Of a DNA stretch of 64,000 bases, positions 25,044 through 33,961 are shown one piece after another. This DNA is from Rhodospirillaceae bacterium (GTDB lineage Bacteria; Pseudomonadota; Alphaproteobacteria; Rhodospirillales; UBA2165): assembly GCA_018649725.1 (NCBI GenBank), contig JABIHH010000023.1:1-64000 (forward strand). Direction: 5' to 3'. The notes below the pieces were generated by a model, which did no database searches, was not told where the DNA came from, and worked only from the letters and a program-made list of their open reading frames with translations. Each line of letters starts with the position of its first letter. Positions within the stretch are counted from its first letter, which is position 1. Made by a program: the position numbers and the translations under genes.

Positions 25044-26753
25044 TTATTCTGCAATTATGCTTTTAACCATGCGCATGAGGTTGCCCTCATTATCATCTTT
25101 CGGCTCGAGGTAGTCGACCTCATCCATTATCTCATTAATAAAGTGGGTGCCAAGACCTCCCGGTTTTATATCTTCCAACGCCCGCGGCTTGATAGTTGAT
25201 ACATCAATGCGGGTTGCAAAGTCCCGCAAATATATCAACAATTCGTCAGCTTGTCGGATAATTTTGAGTTCAATATTCTGATCGCTGTTACCCCCATAGG
25301 CATGGCGAATGATGTTCTGGCAGGCCTCATCAATTGCTAAAACCACATCCTTTACCACTGCTTCTGGTAGCCCCGCATTTTGCAGCCAAGGCGAAACGCG
25401 AGCTCTGGTCTGCTTTAACTTTGATGCATGGGCACCAAAATCAAAGCTCAAAACCGCCTCCGAAGGCGATGCGGCATCTAAGCCCAAAATCGTAATGTCG
25501 TCATGGAGGGGTCCCTCACCGCGATTGACAGTATTTACCACGCTTTGAAGCCGAAAGGACAGGGGTTGGCCGCGATTTTCACTGAGCAAAGTCTCAATGC
25601 CACTGATCTCAAACCGCGAGCCATCTGCCATAACGCCTTCGGTCGCGCCATCGGTAAAGATATAAAGTGGGCCGTCTTTCAAAGACAGTTCAACCTCGAC
25701 ATAGCCGTCCTCGGGAACGGCTAATGTGGTAATGCCAACCGGAGGCGCTTCTGCCTCAATAGCAATGAACTCATTTTCACCAATATGGTGGAGTGGAGGC
25801 TCATGACCGGCATTGGCGAGGCGCACCAGCTTGGATTTTGGGTCATAAATGCCGCCGACCAGGGTCACAAACATCCCGCGTGTCGATGTTTCACAGATTT
25901 CTTCATTGATATGCGCCATAAGTTTTCCCGGGTGATCCGAAGTTTTACCGAGGCAGCGATAAAGACTGGCAGTCTTTGCCATTAAAAGAGCGGCGTTCAT
26001 GCCTTTGCCGGAAACGTCACCGAGACAAAAGGCAATTCGACCATCATTGAGCTCGAAAAAATCGAAAAAATCTCCAGACACTGTTCTCGCCGGAATATTG
26101 ATGCCTAATATCGGCCAGGAGGGGTCGGAAGCTGTCGGTAATAAATTACGTTGAATTTCGGCAGCAAGCTCCAATTCACGCTGGAGCTTTTCTTGTTCAA
26201 CCAAATCAGCCGCCATGCGGGCATTCAAAATCGCTAAGGCCGCTGAGTTCGATAGAACTTCCAACAAATGTAAATCGGTGTCGTCAAATAAACCGTTTTT
26301 CCCTTTCTTATTGATAAGTTCAATCGCCCCAATTTTCTCATCATTCACAGTAAGAGGAGCAACCAGAATTGATTTTGTTGTGTGGCCAGTTTGTTCATCA
26401 ACTGATTGATTGAAGTCAGTATCGTGCGAGACATCTTTGACGATCTCACCGGTATTTTGCTCAACGCAACGTCCTACAATGCCCTGATCGCTTGCGATCT
26501 CGATGCCGGTGATGTCGGTTTCACCCACACAAGCCTCACAGCGCAACTGGGTGTTTTCATTTTGCAGCAGAAAAAGTGCCCCACCTTCGGCCTCCAGGTG
26601 ATCCGTAATGCGTTCAATTGCGCGCTCTAATGTTGTATTGATATCGAGGGAAGCCGCAAACTCTCTGCCAAGTTCAGATAATAGGCTAAGTTGTTCAGAA
26701 ATATCGCTTTTTTCCAATATTTCGGGTTGGGCAGTTGTGGCTCGATTTGTCAT
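25044..26753 (-). CDS. GAF-SpoIIE phosphatase-HATPase fusion regulator
   Basis: 569 residues. After about 40 polar residues comes a GAF domain (about 45-190; LVAPLTVNDEKIGAIELINKK), a short helix, then a PP2C-like SpoIIE domain (about 205-425; GDFFDFFELNDGRIAF, CLGDVSGKGMNAALLMAK, FTDGATEG, LHDDITILGL) and a C-terminal HATPase domain of the RsbW/SpoIIAB type (about 440-565; AIDEACQNIIRHAYGG, PGGLGTHFI). It thus joins the phosphatase and the anti-sigma kinase of a partner switch in one chain. The frame opens to 26972 but ATG 26753 gives the first conserved residues. It lies 10 bases upstream of the STAS gene, its probable target. Confidence 0.9.
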   Translation of the reverse strand: MTNRATTAQPEILEKSDISEQLSLLSELGREFAASLDINTTLERAIERITDHLEAEGGALFLLQNENTQLRCEACVGETDITGIEIASDQGIVGRCVEQNTGEIVKDVSHDTDFNQSVDEQTGHTTKSILVAPLTVNDEKIGAIELINKKGKNGLFDDTDLHLLEVLSNSAALAILNARMAADLVEQEKLQRELELAAEIQRNLLPTASDPSWPILGINIPARTVSGDFFDFFELNDGRIAFCLGDVSGKGMNAALLMAKTASLYRCLGKTSDHPGKLMAHINEEICETSTRGMFVTLVGGIYDPKSKLVRLANAGHEPPLHHIGENEFIAIEAEAPPVGITTLAVPEDGYVEVELSLKDGPLYIFTDGATEGVMADGSRFEISGIETLLSENRGQPLSFRLQSVVNTVNRGEGPLHDDITILGLDAASPSEAVLSFDFGAHASKLKQTRARVSPWLQNAGLPEAVVKDVVLAIDEACQNIIRHAYGGNSDQNIELKIIRQADELLIYLRDFATRIDVSTIKPRALEDIKPGGLGTHFINEIMDEVDYLEPKDDNEGNLMRMVKSIIAE

Positions 26754-26984
26754 TTTACCACTATGCCGGTTTTTAGAAGGGTCGACAATTCTAACTAGTG
26801 GAAAATGGACAATAATTAATCCAGCCGGGCGATCTGAATTTCCAATAATCTTAATGTAAAATTTCGTAAAATGCCTTGAACGCGACGTTAAAATTATTAC
26901 GTATAGGAGAAGGGAATTATCAGCGGGCTGGGTTCTTTTGGGTGGCCCCAATATTTTATAAGGCAGAATCAAAGCTGAATTAGC

Positions 26985-28088
26985 ATGACTTTAGATGATC
27001 AAATATATGATGCTCGCGTTCTCATCGTTGATGACAAACCAGCAAATGTAGCTTTATTAGAAGCGATACTAAAAGGTGAGGGCTACACTAATGTTCATAG
27101 TGTAACCGATCCAAGGCTGGTTGAAGATCTCCATGAAAAAAATCAATTCGATATTATTCTGCTCGATATCAGGATGCCGCACATGTCTGGCTTTGATGTG
27201 ATGGCGCAACTGCAAGATAAAATTGTTGATGACTATCTGCCAATTCTCGTTTTAACGGCTCAATCTGATGTTGAGACGAAAATTCAGGCACTTGAAAATG
27301 GTGCCCGGGATTTTGTCACCAAACCGTTTGAGCGTATTGAGGTCACTCATCGTATTAAAAATATGTTGGAAGTGCGCTTGATGTACAACAGGCGGGGATT
27401 CGAGAAGGAACTCGTTGAGGCTCAGGTTGCCGAGCGAACTCAGCAACTTGCTGAAACTCAACTTGAGTTTATTCACCAGCTTGGCCGTGCAGGTGAATAT
27501 CGTGACAACGAAACGGGTATGCATGTTGTGCGGATGAGCATGGGTTGCAAGGCCCTGGCTTTGGCGACGGGACACTCGAAAGAATTTTCCGAGCTCATTT
27601 TGCAGGCTAGCCCGATGCACGATGTTGGCAAAATTGGCATTCCAGATCGTATTTTGCTGAAGCCTGGAAAACTAGAGGCCGATGAGTGGGAAATTATGAA
27701 AACCCATGTTGGGATTGGCGCCGAGATACTTTCCAACCACCCTGCTGAAATCATTCAGTTGGCGCGCTCTATTGCGCTTACCCATCATGAAAAATGGGAT
27801 GGCACAGGTTATCCAAATAATATTGCCGGTGCGAATATTCCTGTTCAGGGTCGCATTGCCGCGATCTCGGATGTGTTTGATGCCCTGACATCGGAGCGAC
27901 CTTATAAAAAGGCCTGGCCGATTGAAGATGCAACCTCATTTATCAGCGAGCAATCGGGGCGTCAGTTTGATCCGGTTTTAGCTTCTAAGTTTCTCGAAAT
28001 TCTGCCTGAAATCCTGGCCATCCGTGATGCCCATGCGGATGAAGAAGACGACGCTTTTGATCTCTATAAAATGGCGGCGGCAACCTAA
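26985..28088 (+). CDS. Response regulator with HD-GYP domain
   Basis: 367 residues: receiver domain (about 10-125; phospho-acceptor in ILLDIRMPHMSG, Lys in FVTKPF), a coiled linker, and an HD-GYP phosphodiesterase domain (about 155-340) with HDVGKIGIPDRIL, LTHHEKWDGTGYP, and ISDVFDALTSERPYKKAW. All the HD and GYP residues are present, so it should hydrolyse cyclic di-GMP in response to phosphorylation. It is divergent from the SpoIIE-STAS-mla operon with 231 bases between; no kinase is adjacent. Confidence 0.94.
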   Translation: MTLDDQIYDARVLIVDDKPANVALLEAILKGEGYTNVHSVTDPRLVEDLHEKNQFDIILLDIRMPHMSGFDVMAQLQDKIVDDYLPILVLTAQSDVETKIQALENGARDFVTKPFERIEVTHRIKNMLEVRLMYNRRGFEKELVEAQVAERTQQLAETQLEFIHQLGRAGEYRDNETGMHVVRMSMGCKALALATGHSKEFSELILQASPMHDVGKIGIPDRILLKPGKLEADEWEIMKTHVGIGAEILSNHPAEIIQLARSIALTHHEKWDGTGYPNNIAGANIPVQGRIAAISDVFDALTSERPYKKAWPIEDATSFISEQSGRQFDPVLASKFLEILPEILAIRDAHADEEDDAFDLYKMAAAT

Positions 28089-28106
28089 CGACCCGATATT
28101 TTCCCC

Positions 28107-28598
28107 TCACACAACGTGACGAGCCTTATAGGCAGGTAGGATGCTATCCGCGGCCGGTTGATAAGCGACTGAGAAAGCAAATATAGCTGCAATCGATTTC
28201 TGTACATCCTCCCCCGCTGACAACTCAAAGGCATCGAAGCCACAGCGATGTAGGAAGAAAAGCTGGTCCTGGATTACCTTTCCGACGGCCCGCAATTCTC
28301 CGTTAAAGCCATATCTCTCCCGCAACAATCTGGCATAAGAAAAGGCACGCCCATCGGGCAGGGCGGGGATATCCAAGGCGATGAGGTCAAAGCGCTCAAC
28401 ATCACCGGCAATATTGTCGGGCTTTTGGTTGCTTTCAAGGCGAATACCTAAGGGGCCATTTCGGCCGAGGAATTTCTTTTTTTCATCCTGCCAGCGCTTG
28501 AGCGAGACAATGACAGCTTCGTCGCCAGAGATTTCTTCATCATCGGCGACCAAGCGCCACGGGTTTTTAATGACCGCACCATTTCTAATGAGTGTCAT
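28107..28598 (-). CDS. DUF934 protein of the sulfite reductase cluster
   Basis: 163 residues from ATG 28598, which has a near-perfect ribosome site (AAGGAGG, 6 bases before). Family marks: FDLIALDIPALPDGRAFSYA and LRERYGFNGELRAVGKV, followed by QLFFLHRCGFDAF. DUF934 genes accompany cysI and DUF2849 in proteobacterial sulfate assimilation clusters. Biochemical role is unknown. Its start overlaps the end of cysI by 14 bases. Confidence 0.9.
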   Translation of the reverse strand: MTLIRNGAVIKNPWRLVADDEEISGDEAVIVSLKRWQDEKKKFLGRNGPLGIRLESNQKPDNIAGDVERFDLIALDIPALPDGRAFSYARLLRERYGFNGELRAVGKVIQDQLFFLHRCGFDAFELSAGEDVQKSIAAIFAFSVAYQPAADSILPAYKARHVV

Positions 28599-30240
28599 AA
28601 AGTGCCTCCTTAAATAATTCCTGGCCAATACGACGGTAGGTATCAATAAACCGTTCCTCGTCCTGCCGGTTGGATAGGTAAACGCCGACAACTTTTTCTA
28701 CGGCATCAATAATGTCACCTGAGGAAAATGCCGGCCCGATAATTTGGCCGATATCAGCATCCTCAGAAGAGGATCCACCTAACGTCACTTGATAAAATTC
28801 CTCACCGTTTTTCTCGACACCTAAAATGCCGATATGGCCGACATGGTGATGTCCGCAGGCATTAATGCAGCCCGAAATATTGAGGCGCATTTCGCCGATA
28901 TCCATCAATTTATCAAGCCCGCTAAAGCGTTCACTAAGGCGTTGGGCAATGGGGATAGAGCGGGCGGTCGCCAAGCTGCAATAATCCATGCCCGGGCAGC
29001 AGATAATATCAGAGATACGATCTAAATTCGGCGTCGCCAGATTGAGATTTATCAGCTCTTGCCACAAGGCGAGCAGTTCTCTTTTGGCAACATCCGCCAG
29101 GACAAGGTTTTGGCGATGGGTCGCTCTGATTTGACCAAAGCTGAATTTGTCAGCGAGGCCGGCGACGGCATCCATTTGATCTGAGGTAATATCGCCGGGT
29201 ACACCGCCGAGGGGTTTTAAGGTCAAATTGACAATCGCATAGCCGGTTTGTTTGTGAGGCGTGACGTTTCGCTGCAACCACTCGGCAAAGGCAGGGTCTT
29301 GCCGGGCGGCGTCGACAATTTCCGGTGCATTATTGGGTAGGTCGGCGTAATCCGGCGCTGCAAAGAAGGCGGCAATACGCTCTTCCTCGGACCGACCGAG
29401 AAAGAGAATGTCGTCTTCAGAAGATTTAAACTCTTCTTCAACCAAGCTTGAGAATCTCTCAATCCCTAACTCATGGACGAGAATCTTGATCCGTGCTTTG
29501 TAAAGATTATCCCGCCGGCCTTCGATATTATAGACGCGCAAAATTGCCTGGAGATAACGGATGAGATCATCTTTGGGAAGAAACTTCCGGATCACTTTGG
29601 CGATAAAGGGTGAGCGGCCAAGTCCGCCACCGACAAGCATACGAAAGCCAATGTCGCCGGCTTCATTTTTGATAATTTTTAAGCCAATATCATGGACGTT
29701 CGTTGCGGCGCGATCTTCCTCGGCGCCAGTAATGGCGATTTTGAACTTCCGGGGCAGCCAGGAAAATTCTGGATGCAGCGTAATAAATTGCCGGACAATT
29801 TCAGCAAAGGGGCGCGGGTCAATCACCTCATCAGGTGCAACACCCGCATAAGGGTCAGACGTTACATTGCGGTTTACATTGCCGCTGGTCTGAATAGCGC
29901 TCATCTCAACCGAGGCTAAATTCTCCAAAATGTCTGGCGTATCTTCAAGATTGGGCCAGTTGAATTGAAGGTTTTGGCGCGTCGTGAAATGGCCATAGCC
30001 CTTGTCATATTTCCGCCCAATATAAGCCAGCATCCGCAATTGATCTGCGGACATTAAGCCGTAAGGAATTGCGACCCGTAACATATAGGCATGCAATTGC
30101 ATGTAGAGACCGTTTTTGAGTCTAAGCGGTCGGAAATCGTCTTCCGAGATATTACCATCGAGGCGGCGCGCGACTTGATCGCGGTATTCGACAACGCGTT
30201 CTTTGGTTAAAGTGTGATCTGTCGGATCATATTGATACAT
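28585..30240 (-). CDS. cysI: Assimilatory sulfite reductase hemoprotein
   Basis: 551 residues: two ferredoxin-like half-domains plus siroheme/4Fe-4S domains. The cluster Cys are in IICCPGMDYC and LNISGCINACGHHHVGHIG; the substrate Arg and Lys lie in YGHFTTRQNLQFNW and GGGLGRSPF. It reduces sulfite to sulfide with siroheme and 4Fe-4S centres. I cannot separate NADPH-flavoprotein-linked from ferredoxin-linked use; no cysJ is nearby, favouring a ferredoxin or other donor. It is preceded by DUF2849 (20-base gap) and overlapped by DUF934. Confidence 0.93.
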   Translation of the reverse strand: MYQYDPTDHTLTKERVVEYRDQVARRLDGNISEDDFRPLRLKNGLYMQLHAYMLRVAIPYGLMSADQLRMLAYIGRKYDKGYGHFTTRQNLQFNWPNLEDTPDILENLASVEMSAIQTSGNVNRNVTSDPYAGVAPDEVIDPRPFAEIVRQFITLHPEFSWLPRKFKIAITGAEEDRAATNVHDIGLKIIKNEAGDIGFRMLVGGGLGRSPFIAKVIRKFLPKDDLIRYLQAILRVYNIEGRRDNLYKARIKILVHELGIERFSSLVEEEFKSSEDDILFLGRSEEERIAAFFAAPDYADLPNNAPEIVDAARQDPAFAEWLQRNVTPHKQTGYAIVNLTLKPLGGVPGDITSDQMDAVAGLADKFSFGQIRATHRQNLVLADVAKRELLALWQELINLNLATPNLDRISDIICCPGMDYCSLATARSIPIAQRLSERFSGLDKLMDIGEMRLNISGCINACGHHHVGHIGILGVEKNGEEFYQVTLGGSSSEDADIGQIIGPAFSSGDIIDAVEKVVGVYLSNRQDEERFIDTYRRIGQELFKEALYDTH

Positions 30241-30260
30241 AATTTTTGCTTTCTTACTTT

Positions 30261-30542
30261 TTATTCAGCAGCAGGGGCAAATATTGACGGACCCTTGGCT
30301 CTAATTTGTTCCCGAAAACGGAGCGGGCGAACAGAATTCCCAATAACTTCCACGTCGACCAGATACGGGGCGATTATGAATTGGTCTTGGACAGCCCTTT
30401 CGGCAGTCTCCATCAGCGCCCCCGTATTGGTGGGTTTAGAAGCCAGTCCCGATTCAATATTGCGGGTCCAGTCATTGTTTTTGGCCAAATAAACAACAGC
30501 GCCATCGTGCAATCTGTTGGCCGTTACAATTTGGTGGGTCAT
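30261..30542 (-). CDS. DUF2849 protein of the sulfite reductase cluster
   Basis: 93 residues from ATG 30542; earlier starts at 30560 and 30572 are in frame, and no clear ribosome site decides. Family marks: ANRLHDGAVVYL and WTRNIESG near the start, then VVGNSV/PLRFREQIRAKGPS at the end. Members are always found beside cysI/cysG in Alphaproteobacteria; the function is not established. It is first in the three-gene unit, about 135 bases downstream of a terminator-like hairpin. Confidence 0.85.
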   Translation of the reverse strand: MTHQIVTANRLHDGAVVYLAKNNDWTRNIESGLASKPTNTGALMETAERAVQDQFIIAPYLVDVEVIGNSVRPLRFREQIRAKGPSIFAPAAE

Positions 30543-30898
30543 AAGCCGTACTTTCTTCATCTTAATATACAAAAAAACGATGATAATTATATATATTACT
30601 CATAAAAAAATGTAAATATAAAAATATTAACAAAAAATAAATGTTAAATAAAGATTTAAATAGGGTTTTTTTGAATAAAAACCGCCGACAAGCGACGGAA
30701 TTTTAGCCTGAAGCCGTTAATCAGTCAGTGGTTTAGTTAGAATTTTAAAAGGGATAGTGCTCGTTCAACGCTTTTATGAGCGTAATAAGATGTTCAATTT
30801 TTTAGGAAAATTTTGAAATTGGGCATCGACCCGGCAATTTAGGTGGATATAGTGGTGGTGAACCCCGCCATTATCATTGGGATAATTGAACTACATTG
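30543..30898. other. AT-rich intergenic region between cys unit and ECF operon
   Basis: 356 bases, no supported gene; very AT-rich from about 30560 to 30680. It carries promoters for both divergent units and the hairpin at 30677-30698. I saw no clear ECF-type -35 (GGAAC) before the sigma gene. Confidence 0.7.
30677..30698 (-). terminator. Terminator-like hairpin in the cys-unit leader
   Basis: On the minus strand CCGTCG-CTTGT-CGGCGG (six pairs, one G-T) is followed by TTTTTATT. It lies about 135 bases upstream of the DUF2849 start and reads in its direction, so it could end antisense transcription from the ECF region or act as a leader attenuator for the cys genes. Confidence 0.45.
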
Positions 30899-31465
30899 AT
30901 GACAAATCCAACACCTGAATCCGACGCGGATTTATTACGCAAGATTAAAGCCGGTGACACCCAGGCTACCCGTTTATTGGTGGATCAGTATTTGGATAGA
31001 ATAGTCAATTATGGCACCCGCATGTTGGGTGATCGCTCTGAAGCGGAAGATGTTGCCCAAGAAGCGTTTTTGCGGCTGTGGCGCAATCTGGATAAGTGGC
31101 GGGCTGAAGCGCCGGTCATCCACTGGTTGCAGCGGGTGACTTACAATCTATGTATCGATCGACTGCGCAAAAAGAAGCCGGTCAATATTGACGATATCGC
31201 TGAGCCTGAAGACCCTTTTGAAAATCCAGCCAAATCGCTGCACGAAGTCCAGGTGTCGACAGCGGTCAATGCGGCGATCCAAAAATTACCGGAACGCCAA
31301 CGCGCCGCAATCGTCTTTGCTCATCAAGAAGGTCTCAGCAATATAGAGACGGCTGAAATTATGGAAATTAGCGTCGAAGCGGTGGAATCGCTGCTGTCAC
31401 GCGGACGTCGGGGGTTACGCGATCTACTGCAAGATCTGCGCCCTGAGTTACAAGGAGATGTCTAA
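30899..31465 (+). CDS. ECF-type RNA polymerase sigma factor
   Basis: 188 residues from ATG 30899 (a TTG lies directly before it). Region 2 (about 20-90) has MLGDRSEAEDVAQEAFLRLW and the DNA-melting aromatic residues WLQRVTYNLCIDRLRKKK; region 4 (about 125-180) has LPERQRAAIVFAHQEGLSNIE and a helix-turn-helix, ALSRGRRGLRDLL-like end. No region 3, so a group 4 sigma factor. It overlaps the next gene by one base (TAATG), suggesting that the downstream membrane protein is its anti-sigma factor or the start of its sensing chain. Confidence 0.94.
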   Translation: MTNPTPESDADLLRKIKAGDTQATRLLVDQYLDRIVNYGTRMLGDRSEAEDVAQEAFLRLWRNLDKWRAEAPVIHWLQRVTYNLCIDRLRKKKPVNIDDIAEPEDPFENPAKSLHEVQVSTAVNAAIQKLPERQRAAIVFAHQEGLSNIETAEIMEISVEAVESLLSRGRRGLRDLLQDLRPELQGDV

Positions 31466-31815
31466 TGGTTGAAGAAAACAAACATACCGATCAGGAGGAT
31501 TTTGAGTTTGTTCAAAATCTGTTCGATCAAGTGAAACCTGAATTGGCCTCCCCTGAATTGAAGGCTCAAATTTTGATGTCGGCGCCAAGTGGCAAAAGTG
31601 CCACGGGATTTGCCGAGTTGTTGGAGTATCTTTGGCCGTTCGGCGCCCTGTGGCGGCCGGCCGCGGGTCTCGCCATGGCGGCGATGTTTGGCATTGTGCT
31701 CGGTCTTTCCGACCCACTTGCCGCTCTGAGTTCGGTGGATGCAGAAGACGAGTTAACCGAAGAAATTGTGGCCTTCGCGATTGCGGCTGATGGTCAATTG
31801 GAGGAGATACAATGA
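31465..31815 (+). CDS. Small one-helix membrane protein, candidate anti-sigma factor
   Basis: 116 residues: a polar cytosolic N-terminus (about 60 residues), one hydrophobic helix (GLAMAAMFGIVLGLS), and a short acidic periplasmic tail. It lacks a zinc anti-sigma HxxxCxxC motif. Its place directly after the ECF gene with a one-base overlap, and directly before a Spy/CnrX-like protein with ATGA overlap, matches the arrangement in which the middle gene is an anti-sigma factor (compare cnrY-cnrX-cnrH). That is inference; I do not recognise the family. Confidence 0.75.
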   Translation: MVEENKHTDQEDFEFVQNLFDQVKPELASPELKAQILMSAPSGKSATGFAELLEYLWPFGALWRPAAGLAMAAMFGIVLGLSDPLAALSSVDAEDELTEEIVAFAIAADGQLEEIQ

Positions 31816-32330
31816 CCAAATTAACATCCCGCCGCTGGGCTATCATCTTTTTCATATCGCTAGCCCTGAACGTCTTTCTAGGTGGTTTATTCGTTGCCGA
31901 TAAATATTTCAAAGATAATCGCAGTCGCGGGTTCCGGGGAATGACCTATTCAGTACCCTGGGCCCGGCGCATTTTGGGTGATGAAGTACGGCCCATGGCG
32001 CGTGAGATTTTCCGTGAAAATCGTGAAAGTTTCAGAGGCACGCGTCAAGCCCGCTCCCGGCTTTATAAAAACGTCTCCGGCGCTCTGGCCAAAGAGCCGT
32101 TCGATAAAAATGAACTTGCCAAAGCGCTTACCGCCTTACAGGAAAATCTTCAAATTGGTCAGAGCCGTATGCACAATATGATGGTGGAATTTTCGGCCCG
32201 GCTGACCTCCGATCAAAGAAAAAAATTGGTGCAGGAAGTGGCGCGGATGCAGGAAAAACGCAAAGAACGCCGTGAGCGTCGCCGCAAGCGACGGCTAGAA
32301 CGGCAAAAAAATAACGAAAATACTAAATAG
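31812..32330 (+). CDS. Periplasmic Spy/CnrX-like helical protein
   Basis: 172 residues: an N-terminal anchor helix (about 10-28), then an all-helical periplasmic region with LTSDQRKKLVQE near residue 130, the LTxxQ motif of the Spy/CpxP/CnrX heavy-metal resistance superfamily. It ends in a highly basic tail (RRERRRKRRLERQKNN). Such proteins sense metals or misfolded proteins and transmit to an anti-sigma factor or histidine kinase. Overlap of 4 bases with the preceding gene and a gap of 11 bases to the adaptor gene make it part of the same operon. Confidence 0.85.
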   Translation: MTKLTSRRWAIIFFISLALNVFLGGLFVADKYFKDNRSRGFRGMTYSVPWARRILGDEVRPMAREIFRENRESFRGTRQARSRLYKNVSGALAKEPFDKNELAKALTALQENLQIGQSRMHNMMVEFSARLTSDQRKKLVQEVARMQEKRKERRERRRKRRLERQKNNENTK

Positions 32331-32341
32331 GGCCCGACGAA

Positions 32342-33961
32342 ATGCGCAAAACAATTCTCGTTGTTGGTCTCGCTGTCGTCGGATTGCTCGCCCTCGGCTC
32401 CTATTTGTGGAACGGCTCTGAGAGTACCGATGTCTCCTACCGGTTGGCCAAGGTCGAGCGCGGTACCATCCAAAAATCAGTTTCGGCTTCCGGTGAGCTT
32501 AATGCGGTGGTGACGGTTGAGGTTGGCTCTGAAATTTCAGGCCAAATCTCCGAACTTTCGGTCGATTACAATTCAGAAGTAAAAGCCGGGCAAATCATCG
32601 CGCGCATTGACCCTGAAAGTTTTGCAGCCCGGGTCACGCAGGCCGAAGCTGAGCTTTCGGTCGCCAAGGCTTTGGTCGCAACTAAAAGAGCGGGCGTTGC
32701 TCAGGCGGTGGCAAATCTTGGTAATGCAATTTCGGTTTTAGCGGCAGCCGGAGCAGACGTTTCTCGCGTCCAAGTGACGACGGCGGATCTAAAACAGGAT
32801 TATGGCCGCAAACAGGCCCTTCGCAAAAAAGGTGCTGTTGCCGTCAGTGCGGTCGATAAGGCGCGCGCCGCCTGGCAAGCGTCAGTAGCTCAGGTAAGTG
32901 CTGAAAAATCCCAATTAGCGGCGCAACGCTCGACGGTTGAAGCCAGAAAGGCGCAGGTTGCGATGGCCAAGGCCGAGGTCTTACACGCTGGCGCTCAGGT
33001 CGAACAAAAAATGGCCGCGCTCAATATTTCCAAGGTGAACTTTGAAAATACTTTTATACGCTCGCCGGTCGATGGTGTGGTGATTGGCCGGGATGTTGAT
33101 GTCGGCCAAACGGTTGCCGCCTCCCTGCAAGCACCGATCCTGTTTACCATTGCCCAAGATCTTCGCAAAATGCAGGTCGAAACCAATATTGATGAAGCTG
33201 ATATCGGCCAGATTAGACCCGGCCAGATCGCCAAATTCGGTGTAGATTCTTTTCCCGGCCGGGAATTCAAAGGCACGATAAAGCAAATCCGTAAAAAACC
33301 ACAGACGGTGCAAAATGTTGTCACATATACAGTAGTGATTGCTGCGGATAATGCGGATCTCAGGCTATTGCCCGGTATGACAGCAAATGTCCAGGTTGAG
33401 GTCAGCAATCGCCAAAATGTCTTGAAGCTGCCGAACCGGTCTTTGCGTTTTCAGCCGCCGGGTCAGGCCCCCAAGCCGGTCGCTGCTGCTGGCCCAGGGA
33501 GAGGTCCAGGAGGAGGCGGCCCGCCAAATATTGCCGCCCGCCGCGCTCAAGCCCAAGCACGCATGAAGCGGCTGGTCGATACGGTTGGGCTTAGTGAGGA
33601 TCAACAAGAACAGGTTCGGGAATTTGGCCAAAGTCTTCGTGGCCGAATTCGGTCCTTGGCACAAGCCGGTCGTGGTCCGGGCTTTCGCGATTCAATCCGC
33701 AAGCTGCGCGAGGAAAACGGCAAGCGTATTCTGACCATTTTAAATCCTGAACAAAAAGTCAAATACCGGGCCATGATCGCTGCCCGGCGCTCTAACCCGG
33801 CAACACCGGGCCGTGTCTGGGTGCTGGAAGGCGGTAAGCCAAAATCCATAGATGTGATGATCGGGGTTGGTGATGGCAGTGCGACCGAATTGATCCGGGG
33901 TGAACTGAAAGAAGGTCAGGAAGTGATCACGGGTACCAAACGACCTGCGCAGAGTTCTTAA
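32342..33961 (+). CDS. MacA-like periplasmic adaptor with internal Spy-like insertion
   Basis: 539 residues. Anchor helix at 5-22; biotinyl-lipoyl half-motif VSEISGQISELSV around 60-75; coiled-coil hairpin about 95-225; second lipoyl half at FIRSPVDGVVIGRDVDVGQ; beta-barrel about 275-360, ending LPNRSLRF (363-370). Between this and VWVLEGGKPKSI (492 on), where adaptors normally run straight on, sit about 110 extra residues: a Gly/Pro linker then helices with LSEDQQEQVREF (417-428) and LNPEQKVKYRAM (467-478), which look like two LTxxQ repeats. It should link the ABC pump to an outer-membrane exit. 11 bases from the Spy-like gene. Confidence 0.87.
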   Translation: MRKTILVVGLAVVGLLALGSYLWNGSESTDVSYRLAKVERGTIQKSVSASGELNAVVTVEVGSEISGQISELSVDYNSEVKAGQIIARIDPESFAARVTQAEAELSVAKALVATKRAGVAQAVANLGNAISVLAAAGADVSRVQVTTADLKQDYGRKQALRKKGAVAVSAVDKARAAWQASVAQVSAEKSQLAAQRSTVEARKAQVAMAKAEVLHAGAQVEQKMAALNISKVNFENTFIRSPVDGVVIGRDVDVGQTVAASLQAPILFTIAQDLRKMQVETNIDEADIGQIRPGQIAKFGVDSFPGREFKGTIKQIRKKPQTVQNVVTYTVVIAADNADLRLLPGMTANVQVEVSNRQNVLKLPNRSLRFQPPGQAPKPVAAAGPGRGPGGGGPPNIAARRAQAQARMKRLVDTVGLSEDQQEQVREFGQSLRGRIRSLAQAGRGPGFRDSIRKLREENGKRILTILNPEQKVKYRAMIAARRSNPATPGRVWVLEGGKPKSIDVMIGVGDGSATELIRGELKEGQEVITGTKRPAQSS

